In this document: piece after piece, positions 1 to 5,552 of the stretch
How positions within the stretch are numbered: position 1 is the first letter of the stretch
How the letters are laid out: the number at the start of each line of letters is the position of its first letter
Source: Mageeibacillus sp. UBA1243
Lineage (GTDB): Bacteria; Bacillota; Clostridia; UBA1212
NCBI GenBank assembly: GCA_002308595.1
Contig: DBWH01000030.1
Coordinates: 14,484 to 20,097, forward strand
Direction: 5' to 3'
DNA length: 5,614 nucleotides
Made by a program: the position numbers and the translations under genes
Notes under the pieces: model-generated
The model's input: the letters and a program-made list of their open reading frames with translations, nothing else
Database searches by the model: none
Told to the model about the DNA's origin: nothing

Positions 1-28
1 ATTATACAAAATGCAAATTTTGTATAAT
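1..28. repeat. Perfect 12-bp inverted repeat with GCAA loop
   Basis: Bases 1-12 (ATTATACAAAAT) and 17-28 are exact reverse complements around a 4-base GCAA loop. As RNA this would be a hairpin closed by a GNRA tetraloop; as DNA it is a 28-bp AT-rich dyad. Each arm reads TATAAT on one strand, but neither strand has a usable -35 at the right distance within the window. No U-tract follows on the plus strand, so a terminator call is weak. It lies beyond the rplS terminator and may belong to the unseen gene to the left, as an operator or a weak terminator. The dyad could extend past the window edge. Confidence 0.6.
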
Positions 29-85
29 TAAGGGAAGGGCCGGAGGTCGATTATTTCGTTTTTTTTAAAAAACCTGTTTTACATC

Positions 86-114
86 GAAAAACCGGAGGCC
101 GTTTCCGACCTCCG
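86..114 (-). terminator. Intrinsic terminator of rplS
   Basis: Read on the minus strand, 114-106 (CGGAGGTCG) pairs with 101-93 (CGGCCTCCG). This gives a 9-bp, mostly GC stem with one G-U pair, closed by a GAAA tetraloop (105-102). One G and then five T residues follow (91-87). The stem begins 13 bases after the rplS stop codon, which is the expected geometry for a Rho-independent terminator. It implies that rplS transcription ends here and does not continue into a downstream gene. Confidence 0.9.
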
Positions 115-127
115 TTCTTCATTGCTG

Positions 128-469
128 TTAAATACCCGATTTAACTTTTGCACTCTTACCGACTCTGTCTCTGAGGTAATAAAGTTTCGCTCTGCGAATC
201 TTACCGTGTCTGACAACGGTGATACCTGCGATCTTAGGCGAATGTACCGGGAAAACTCTCTCAACGCCAACGCCGTAGGAGATTTTACGGACTGTGAAAG
301 TCTCACAGAGACCTTCTCCGCGCATACCTATAACGGTACCTTCGAAAACCTGGATTCTCTCGCGGCTGCCTTCAATAACCTTAAACTGAACTTTAACGAA
401 ATCACCGATTCTGATCTTCGTTGTATCCGCCTTCAGGTAGTCAGCCTCAACTGCTTTAATGATATCCAT
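128..469 (-). CDS. rplS: 50S ribosomal protein L19
   Basis: This encodes 113 residues of bacterial L19, a large-subunit protein near the 30S-50S interface. From recalled B. subtilis L19, the match runs nearly full length: [19 protein letters not shown], then [20 protein letters not shown], then [16 protein letters not shown] near the C terminus. Length fits the family (about 115). The ATG at 469 is preferred over an in-frame GTG at 478, because AGGAG (482-478) lies 8 bases before the ATG but directly abuts the GTG. The GTG start would add only three residues (MNC). The gene has its own consensus promoter, a roughly 100-nt leader and a terminator, so it appears monocistronic. In many bacteria rplS instead closes the rpsP-rimM-trmD operon; here the neighbour upstream is divergent. 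No key region is missing. Confidence 0.97.
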   Translation of the reverse strand: MDIIKAVEADYLKADTTKIRIGDFVKVQFKVIEGSRERIQVFEGTVIGMRGEGLCETFTVRKISYGVGVERVFPVHSPKIAGITVVRHGKIRRAKLYYLRDRVGKSAKVKSGI

Positions 470-570
470 ACAATTCACTCCTCTCCTCGTAGACGTTCGT
501 GCAATGAATGGCAGAGGACCGTCCTTATAAGCTGCCGGCGCAACGGGAATGCGTTTTTAAGCGGCAGCCT
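470..570 (-). promoter_or_regulatory. Structured rplS mRNA leader, candidate L19 autoregulatory element
   Basis: Transcription from the consensus promoter should begin near 568-571, giving a leader of about 100 nt. It opens with a perfect 7-bp stem, GCTGCCG (568-562) with CGGCAGC (537-531). Part of the second arm (GGCAG, 536-532) can instead pair with CTGCC (514-510), so the two folds exclude each other. Overlapping that third segment, TCCTCT (518-513) complements AGAGGA in the SD (484-479). This three-way competition is typical of regulatory leaders. Bacillota are known to carry an L19 leader family in Rfam (RF00556). I cannot confirm membership by eye, and the folding is inferred from complementarity only. 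Confidence 0.5.
478..488 (-). promoter_or_regulatory. rplS ribosome binding site (doubled SD)
   Basis: The minus strand reads GAGGAGAGGAG, two overlapping Shine-Dalgarno cores. The nearer AGGAG (482-478) is 8 bases from the ATG at 469, which decides the start. The internal AGAGGA (484-479) is an exact complement of TCCTCT (518-513) in the upstream leader, so this site could be sequestered by RNA pairing. Confidence 0.85.
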
Positions 571-574
571 TGCG

Positions 575-603
575 ATTATACCAAAACGGAAAATGCGTGT
601 CAA
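575..603 (-). promoter_or_regulatory. Consensus sigma-A/sigma-70 promoter for rplS
   Basis: The minus strand carries TTGACA (603-598), a 17-base spacer (597-581) and TATAAT (580-575). Both hexamers match the consensus in all six positions at the optimal spacing. The predicted start is near 568-571, and the transcript leads straight into the first leader hairpin. Strong promoters of this type fit a ribosomal protein gene. No UP element is obvious, although the sequence just upstream (611-645) is AT-rich. Confidence 0.92.
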
Positions 604-647
604 CGGGAATTTTTCGGTTTTTTCAATGATTTTTAGGGGTATTTTCA

Positions 648-676
648 TTGTAAATCAAGCTTAAATATTATACAAT
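648..676 (+). promoter_or_regulatory. Probable promoter of the DUF1385-prmC/recG operon
   Basis: TTGTAA (648-653) and TACAAT (671-676) are separated by 17 bases. This gives 4 of 6 and 5 of 6 matches to the sigma-A hexamers at ideal spacing. The transcript would start near 683 and carry a 5' leader of about 73 nt before the ATG at 756. It diverges from the rplS promoter, with the two -35 boxes about 45 bp apart. The call rests on sequence match alone. Confidence 0.55.
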
Positions 677-755
677 TTCAGGTGCCGTAATCTGCAACAT
701 TGAACTTCAGACAAACACGTTTTGGAACAGAAACGGCAGGATTGGAATTTTTGAT

Positions 756-2075
756 ATGGCTGAGAAAGTTAAGAAAGAAAAAAAAGAGAAGAAGCAGAAC
801 GGTGAGGTCTGCAAAACGAGAGTGTGTTCCGTTGGCGGTGAGGCGCTGATGGAAGGCATCATGATGCGCTGCCCTTCGGGTTATGCGCAGGTCGTAAGAG
901 CCCCTGACGGACAGCTCGTGATTGAGACGAAGCGTCAGCCGCAGTTTGGCGCGGGAAACAAGTTCCTTAGCCTGCCCCTTGTGAGAGGGACGATAAGGCT
1001 TGCCGATTCGCTCATTGTCGGCACGAAGGCGCTTTTCAACTCGGCGGAGATAACGGCTTCGGGAGACGATCCGAACTACAAACCGTCGAAGTTTGACCTC
1101 TGGGTTGAGAAAAAACTTGGCGACAAGGCGATGGGCGTTGTGATGACTCTTTCACTCGTGGTTGCCCTTGTCGTTGCGATAGGTCTTTTCTTCTTCCTTC
1201 CGAGAGCCATTGTCGAGTGGGGAATCGAGAGAATCCCCGGAGTTCACCTCCCCTGGCTTGTCGGTAACATACTTGAGGGCATCATCCGAATGATGATCTT
1301 CATCGGGTACCTTGCACTCATTTCGGTGATGAAAGACGTCCGCCGCGTGTTCATGTACCACGGCGCCGAGCATAAAACGATTTTCTGCTACGAAAAATAC
1401 GAGGAACTGACGGTCGAGAACGTAAGAAAGCAGTCAAAGCACCATCCGAGGTGCGGCACGGCGTTCCTGTTCGTCGTCATGATTATCAGCATCCTTGTCC
1501 ATTCGGTGATTCCGGACCTCGGAAACGTCTGGCTGAATATCCTCGTCAGGATTCTTTCGCTTCCGGTCGTTGCAGGCATCGCATACGAGTTTAACCGCTA
1601 CGCGGGCTCGCACGAGAACAAATTTGTCAGAGTTCTCAGGGCTCCCGGCCTGCTCATGCAGAGATTTACCACAAAAGAGCCTGACGACAGCATGATTGAA
1701 GTCGCTATCGTGGCGCTCAAGGAAGCTCTGAAGCTTGATGAGATGCCCGACTATTCCGCAAAAACTCCTGAGATTGCGGACAAAGCCGCCGATGAAACCG
1801 CGGGTGAAACTGCGGGTGAAACCGCCAATGAGCCTTCCTCAAACGAAGGCGGCGCTCCTGCTGAAGAAAGTGCGGATGACATTGGCGATGCCGGAGAAGC
1901 TGTGCCCGAAGAAGCCGAAGACGCGACTGAAGATAGCGTTGACATAGTTATTGAGGAAAAAACCGCGGCTGATGAGGCCGCTGAAGAGAAGGCAGATGCC
2001 TTTGTCCCGTACGAAACCACGGAAGACTGGAAGGTGTCAATGTTTTTTAACGACCCCTCCGGCAGCAGTAACTGA
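756..2075 (+). CDS. DUF1385 (YqhQ-family) integral membrane protein with acidic C-terminal extension
   Basis: The 439-residue product belongs to the DUF1385/COG3872 family (B. subtilis YqhQ), predicted to be metal-dependent but without an established reaction. Visible family marks are VGGEALMEGIMMR (26-38), YHGAEHKTIFCYE (201-213), HHPRCGTAFLF (229-239) and TTKEPDDSMIEVAIVAL (305-321). The conserved His, Glu and Cys residues are plausible metal ligands. Four hydrophobic stretches at about 126-149, 172-192, 236-253 and 262-278 look like membrane segments. The N terminus (2-13) is very lysine-rich. Family members are usually near 320 residues; here about 110 more follow position 330, very rich in Glu, Asp and Ala. 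The ATG has only a weak SD-like GGA 9 bases upstream (744-746). The gene ends 17 bp before prmC/recG, so the two are probably cotranscribed. A neighbouring prmC is common in Clostridia, but the functional link is unknown. Confidence 0.94.
   Translation: MAEKVKKEKKEKKQNGEVCKTRVCSVGGEALMEGIMMRCPSGYAQVVRAPDGQLVIETKRQPQFGAGNKFLSLPLVRGTIRLADSLIVGTKALFNSAEITASGDDPNYKPSKFDLWVEKKLGDKAMGVVMTLSLVVALVVAIGLFFFLPRAIVEWGIERIPGVHLPWLVGNILEGIIRMMIFIGYLALISVMKDVRRVFMYHGAEHKTIFCYEKYEELTVENVRKQSKHHPRCGTAFLFVVMIISILVHSVIPDLGNVWLNILVRILSLPVVAGIAYEFNRYAGSHENKFVRVLRAPGLLMQRFTTKEPDDSMIEVAIVALKEALKLDEMPDYSAKTPEIADKAADETAGETAGETANEPSSNEGGAPAEESADDIGDAGEAVPEEAEDATEDSVDIVIEEKTAADEAAEEKADAFVPYETTEDWKVSMFFNDPSGSSN
1791..1826 (+). 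repeat. Three tandem 12-bp repeats in the acidic tail
   Basis: Units GATGAAACCGCG (1791), GGTGAAACTGCG (1803) and GGTGAAACCGCC (1815) follow head to tail with one or two differences between units. They encode DETA-GETA-GETA (residues 346-357). The in-frame period suggests growth of the acidic extension by slippage. Confidence 0.85.
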
Positions 2076-2080
2076 TTAAC

Positions 2081-2086
2081 AAGGAG
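2081..2086 (+). promoter_or_regulatory. Ribosome binding site for prmC-recG (GTG start)
   Basis: AAGGAG lies 6 bases before the GTG at 2093. It supports GTG as the start, and the product then begins MKLKDLRRF with a normal PrmC N-terminal domain following. It sits within the 17-bp gap after the upstream stop codon, consistent with an operon. Confidence 0.88.
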
Positions 2087-2092
2087 ACAGTT

Positions 2093-5000
2093 GTGAAATT
2101 AAAAGATTTGAGGCGTTTCGCAAAAAAGAGCCTTGCCGAGTCCGGAATTTCAGACGCCGACTCATCAAAGCTTGAGCTTCTTTTTGAGTACGCCTTTAAT
2201 TTTTCGAGAAATTTCATTCTTTCGGAGCCTGACTTTGAGATTGCGGAAGACGAAAAGCTTTCGAAGTTCAGGGAGGCTCTTGCTTCCGTATGTCAGGGAA
2301 TGCCCGTTCAGTATGCGGTAGGTTTCTCCTATTTTTGCGGCAATAAGTACACTGTGACGCCCGACGTTCTGATACCGAGGCAGGAGACGGAGCTTCTTGT
2401 CGACATGGGCGTGAAGATTTCCGCGGCGCTTCTAAATGCGCTTAAGAGACCCGCCAAGGTGCTCGACCTTTGTTCGGGGAGCGGCGCGATTGGCATTGCC
2501 GTCAGAAAAGCCTGCCCCGGCTGCGAGGTCACGCTGAGCGACGTTTCGTCGGCGGCAATTAATGTTTCGAAGAAAAACGCCGAAGCGATTCTCGGCGCCG
2601 AAAACGCTGTGACGTATAAGACGGGCAGTTTTCTTGACCCTTTCACCAGGGGCGCCGCTGAAACGTTTGACGTTATACTTTCAAACCCTCCTTACATTCC
2701 GACTGAGGTTATAAAGACGCTTCCCCGCGACGTCAGAGACTACGAGCCGAGGCTCGCGCTTGACGGCGGAGCGGGCGGACTTCTGCCCTACGAAAAGATT
2801 GCGGCTGATTTGGACAAGGTACTCTGCCCTCACGGCGCAGTGATTTTTGAGATCGGCGAGGAGCAGGGAGCGGCCGTGAGCGCGATACTTAAGAGCAAAG
2901 GCTTTACGTGGGTTGAGGTCGTAAAAGACCTTGACGGCAGAGACAGATTTGTCGCCGCGACGCGCGCCGGGTCGTTTCTTTCGGAGAGCGATCCGCTGTT
3001 TGACGCCCACAGGGCCGTTCTGAGCGCGTTTAAAGGGCTTGGCGGCACAGGAGGCATATTTTCACGTCAGGATATAAAAAACGCCTCAGAACGCATTCTG
3101 AGCGAAAATAAGGCATCTGACACCGAAACGGACGGCGGCGCGCCTGTTAAGAAAGACAAATCTGCCGTAAAAGAAGCCAAAACAAAGCCTTTTGAGCCGG
3201 TTGAAAGCAGACCCGCGCCGGCTTTAGAAAGCAGCGCCGGCGCGGCCCTCACCGACCCCGTGACCGTTATAAAAGGCGTCGGACCTAAGACCGAAGCTTT
3301 GCTCGGAAAGCTCGGGGTGAATAACATTGGCGAGCTCCTCGCGTTCTACCCTTCGGGCTACGAGGACAGGCAGAATGTTTTAAATATAAGGTCTGCCGCA
3401 GGCGGACTTCTTCCCGGCGAATCGGTTTTCGGCACGCTTCTTCTTACGGTTATGAGCTTTTCGGAACGCGGCAATCCGAGGAACCCCGTTTTTGTGTATT
3501 CGTGCACCGACGAGACGGGCATCATTGACGTCGTCTTTTTCAACAACAAGTACGTAAAGAGCCTTCTTCGCGTCGGCAGAAAGTACTATTTTTACGGAAG
3601 GATCAGGCGCAGTCCGGACCTTTTTGCGAGCGTTTCGATGCAGCAGCCGCGGTTTGCGGACGCCTCGAGCGTGAAGCAGACGGATGATTTTCTCGTGCTC
3701 TCACCTGTCTACAGAACAGGCGGCAAACTCGGCAATAAGGAAATCGCCAATGCAGTCAAAGGCGCCCTCCTCCTCTTAGGCGAAAACGTCGCACCCCCGT
3801 CGGGCGCCGCTAACGAACTTCCCGCTGTTATACGGAAAAAGTACAATTTCAGGAGCGGCGCGGGTCTTGTCAAGACGCTTCATTTTCCGGAGAGCGCCGC
3901 GGATGCAGCCGAAGCGCGCAGAAGGATCGAGTTTGAGAAGCTTCTCGACGTTGCCCTAAACATCAGGGCGCTGAAAGACGCGCGCGATTCGGGCCTTCCC
4001 GGCATCAGCTTCAAACGATGCGACATTGAAAAATTCAAGGAAAAGCTCCCGTTCAAACTTACGGACGGCCAGCTTTCAATTATTGACAAAATACTTTCCG
4101 ACATGGAGTCCAAATCCCCGATGAACCGCCTCATCAACGGCGACGTCGGTTCCGGCAAGACAGTTGTCGCGCTCGCCGCAATTTTCAACGCGGTTTCAAA
4201 CGGCATGCAGGCCGCTCTTATGGTGCCGTCAACTGTCCTCGCGTCCCAGCACATGTCAAAAGTCAGCTCAATTCTCTCTGCCCTCGGAATCGACTCCGAG
4301 ATGCTCTACAGCGCCACCAAAGCCACGGAGCGCAGACGGATTTTAAAGCGGATTGAGGACGGCGACGCGATCTGCCTCATAGGAACCCACAGTCTCATTG
4401 GCGATAACGTAAATTTCAAAAACCTCGGGCTCGTTGTGATTGACGAGCAGCACCGATTCGGCGTTCTTCAGAGGGCAAGCCTGATTCAAAAATCCGGCAG
4501 CACCGTTCCCGACGTGCTTTCGCTCACCGCAACGCCAATTCCGCGTTCCCTCGCCCTCATTCTCTACGGCGACATGGACATTTCGGTCCTTACCGAAAAA
4601 CCCGCAGGACGCCTTCCCGTCGCGACCTACCTCTACACTAAAAAGGACAGGCCGGCAATATACAGGCGAGCCGCGGACCTTGTGAAATCGGGCGGCAGAG
4701 TATACATTGTTCACGCAAAAATAGACAAAAACGACAACGACAATCCCCTTGACGCCAATGCAGACGAGCTGCTCGGCTGCGTCGAAAACCACGAGCTTCT
4801 ATCAAAAACGGTCTTTGCCGGAATTCCGACCGGACTCATCCACGGAAAGCTCAGCGACCGCGAAAAGCAGGCTCAGATGGACGCATTCGCATCAGGCGGG
4901 ACAAAGGTTCTTTTTGCCACAACCGTCATAGAGGTCGGTGTCGACGTGCCGTCGGCAACGCTCATGATCATCGAGGACGCAGAACGCTTCGGTCTCTCAA

Positions 5001-5347
5001 CTCTCCACCAGCTGCGCGGAAGGGTCGGCAGAGGTTCGGAAAAATCTTACTGCATTCTTATAAGCGACAAGAGCTCCGAGCGGCTTGAGGTTATGACCGA
5101 GACGAACGACGGCTTTAAGATTGCCGAGAAGGATCTTGAGCTTAGAGGCCCCGGAGACTTTTTCGGAACAGCCCAGACAGGCGCAGGCGACGAGGCATCG
5201 GCCGCAGCATCGGCAGACCCCCGCATGCTGGAAGCCGTCAAGGAGTCCGCAGACCTCATCACAAGCCTCGCAGATTCAGGCGAGGACCCCGAGTGCGCCT
5301 CGTACCTTGACGCGATTACCGCCAAGGCAAAACACATCACCCTCTGA
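2093..5347 (+). CDS. prmC-recG: PrmC-RecG fusion: release factor glutamine methyltransferase joined to ATP-dependent DNA helicase
   Basis: One 1084-residue ORF holds two complete enzymes. Residues 1-291 are PrmC/HemK: a helical N-terminal domain, VLIPRQETELLV (92-103), SAM-binding VLDLCSGSGAIGI (123-135), the substrate-glutamine motif NPPY (198-201) and terminal GRDR (282-285). This enzyme methylates the GGQ glutamine of RF1/RF2. Residues 387-1084 are RecG, which regresses stalled forks and migrates branches: N-terminal KGVGPK (394-399), OB-fold wedge (about 445-510), Walker A GDVGSGKT (683-690), DEQH (784-787), TATPIPR (812-818), ATTVIEVGVDVP (942-953), QLRGRVGRG (973-981) and the TRG region with LRGPGDFFGT (1017-1026). 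Catalytic motifs are all intact. The 95-residue linker is open throughout, and no in-frame ATG occurs between residues 105 and 454. The only plausible internal start (GTG, 3260) has no SD. Separate genes are the norm, so the fusion is the odd point. Both activities are inferred from motifs. Confidence 0.94.
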   Translation: MKLKDLRRFAKKSLAESGISDADSSKLELLFEYAFNFSRNFILSEPDFEIAEDEKLSKFREALASVCQGMPVQYAVGFSYFCGNKYTVTPDVLIPRQETELLVDMGVKISAALLNALKRPAKVLDLCSGSGAIGIAVRKACPGCEVTLSDVSSAAINVSKKNAEAILGAENAVTYKTGSFLDPFTRGAAETFDVILSNPPYIPTEVIKTLPRDVRDYEPRLALDGGAGGLLPYEKIAADLDKVLCPHGAVIFEIGEEQGAAVSAILKSKGFTWVEVVKDLDGRDRFVAATRAGSFLSESDPLFDAHRAVLSAFKGLGGTGGIFSRQDIKNASERILSENKASDTETDGGAPVKKDKSAVKEAKTKPFEPVESRPAPALESSAGAALTDPVTVIKGVGPKTEALLGKLGVNNIGELLAFYPSGYEDRQNVLNIRSAAGGLLPGESVFGTLLLTVMSFSERGNPRNPVFVYSCTDETGIIDVVFFNNKYVKSLLRVGRKYYFYGRIRRSPDLFASVSMQQPRFADASSVKQTDDFLVLSPVYRTGGKLGNKEIANAVKGALLLLGENVAPPSGAANELPAVIRKKYNFRSGAGLVKTLHFPESAADAAEARRRIEFEKLLDVALNIRALKDARDSGLPGISFKRCDIEKFKEKLPFKLTDGQLSIIDKILSDMESKSPMNRLINGDVGSGKTVVALAAIFNAVSNGMQAALMVPSTVLASQHMSKVSSILSALGIDSEMLYSATKATERRRILKRIEDGDAICLIGTHSLIGDNVNFKNLGLVVIDEQHRFGVLQRASLIQKSGSTVPDVLSLTATPIPRSLALILYGDMDISVLTEKPAGRLPVATYLYTKKDRPAIYRRAADLVKSGGRVYIVHAKIDKNDNDNPLDANADELLGCVENHELLSKTVFAGIPTGLIHGKLSDREKQAQMDAFASGGTKVLFATTVIEVGVDVPSATLMIIEDAERFGLSTLHQLRGRVGRGSEKSYCILISDKSSERLEVMTETNDGFKIAEKDLELRGPGDFFGTAQTGAGDEASAAASADPRMLEAVKESADLITSLADSGEDPECASYLDAITAKAKHITL
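3213..3245 (+). repeat. GC-only 10-bp inverted repeat in the fusion linker
   Basis: CCGCGCCGGC (3213-3222) and GCCGGCGCGG (3236-3245) are exact reverse complements with a 13-base loop. The stem would be very stable in mRNA and sits just before the RecG domain. It overlaps two related 24-bp units (3200-3223 and 3224-3247; VESRPAPA and LESSAGAA) that share GAAAGCAG. No U-tract follows, so it is not a terminator. It may simply result from GC-rich Ala/Pro/Gly codons. Confidence 0.75.
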
Positions 5348-5350
5348 CAG

Positions 5351-5403
5351 AGCCCAAAATCTCTAACAAATAACCCAAAAAACTTGATTTTGGAGCTATT
5401 TTT
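5351..5403 (+). terminator. Probable intrinsic terminator of the operon
   Basis: AGCCCAAAATC (5351-5361) pairs with GATTTTGGAGCT (5386-5397), an 11-bp stem with one bulged A (5394). An A and five T residues (5399-5403) follow the stem. It starts three bases after the prmC-recG stop. The 24-base loop and the AT-rich inner half make it weaker than the rplS terminator. A competing 6-bp hairpin (CCAAAA 5375-5380 with TTTTGG 5388-5393) uses the same 3' arm. Confidence 0.65.
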
Positions 5404-5516
5404 GCGTGCGCGACCCCGACTTGCTTAAGCCGGCGATTTAGGAGCTATTTTTTCGTGAACAAACCCAACTTGCTTAAGCCAGCGATTTAGGAGCTATTTT
5501 TTCGCGAACAAACCCG
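5382..5516. repeat. Three direct repeats, 49-bp unit, first copy shortened
   Basis: Copies B (5419-5467) and C (5468-5516) are both 49 bp, directly adjacent, and differ at only three positions (5432/5481, 5455/5504, 5467/5516). They read ACTTGCTTAAGCC, then GCGATTTAGGAGC, then TATTTTTTCG and a GAACAAACCC end. Copy A (5382-5418) has the same beginning, the GGAGCTATTTTT core and a diverged end (GCGACCCCG), but lacks about 12 bases around CTTAAGCCGGCG. Spacers are absent, so this is not a CRISPR array. No ORF crosses the units. Function is not recognised. Confidence 0.9.
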
Positions 5517-5552
5517 ATGATGTACGAAGGTACTTCGAGCGGTTTGTTCGCG
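5503..5552. repeat. Long imperfect inverted repeat (13 bp, one bulge)
   Basis: CGCGAACAAACC-C-G (5503-5516), the end of repeat copy C, pairs with CGGTTTGTTCGCG (5540-5552), leaving one C unpaired. Inside lies a second small stem, CGAAG (5525-5529) with CTTCG (5533-5537) around GTA. As RNA this is a two-tier hairpin; as DNA, a cruciform-capable dyad. Neither strand has a T-run after it, so it is not an intrinsic terminator. Confidence 0.8.

Noticed and set aside
122..664. 180-codon plus-strand ORF opposite rplS and its leader
   Set aside because: It lies antisense to a highly conserved L19 gene and its promoter, and its translation has no recognisable domain. It is a shadow of rplS.
667..697. 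Second minus-strand TATAAT (672-667) as another rplS promoter
   Set aside because: The best -35 (TTGCAG, 697-692) is 19 bases away and a poor match, while a perfect promoter sits closer at 603-575.
683..738. TGCCGT/ACGGCA pairing in the DUF1385 5' leader as a riboswitch or attenuator
   Set aside because: Only six base pairs enclose a 44-base loop and a competing 5-bp hairpin exists (718-722 with 731-735). This is too weak to call.
2329..3327. Minus-strand ORFs of about 85-110 codons inside prmC
   Set aside because: They are antisense to conserved PrmC motifs, lack recognisable domains and follow from GC-skewed codon use of the real gene.
3260..5347. Separate recG gene starting at the internal GTG
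   Set aside because: No SD precedes GTG 3260, the reading frame is open from PrmC, and there is no stop codon or intergenic gap.
5382..5516. CRISPR array
   Set aside because: The 49-bp units abut directly with no unique spacers, and no cas gene is in the window.
5503..5552. Integron attC site or intrinsic terminator
   Set aside because: The GAACAAACC/GGTTTGTTC arms do not show the attC core arrangement, no integrase is present, and no T-tract follows on either strand.
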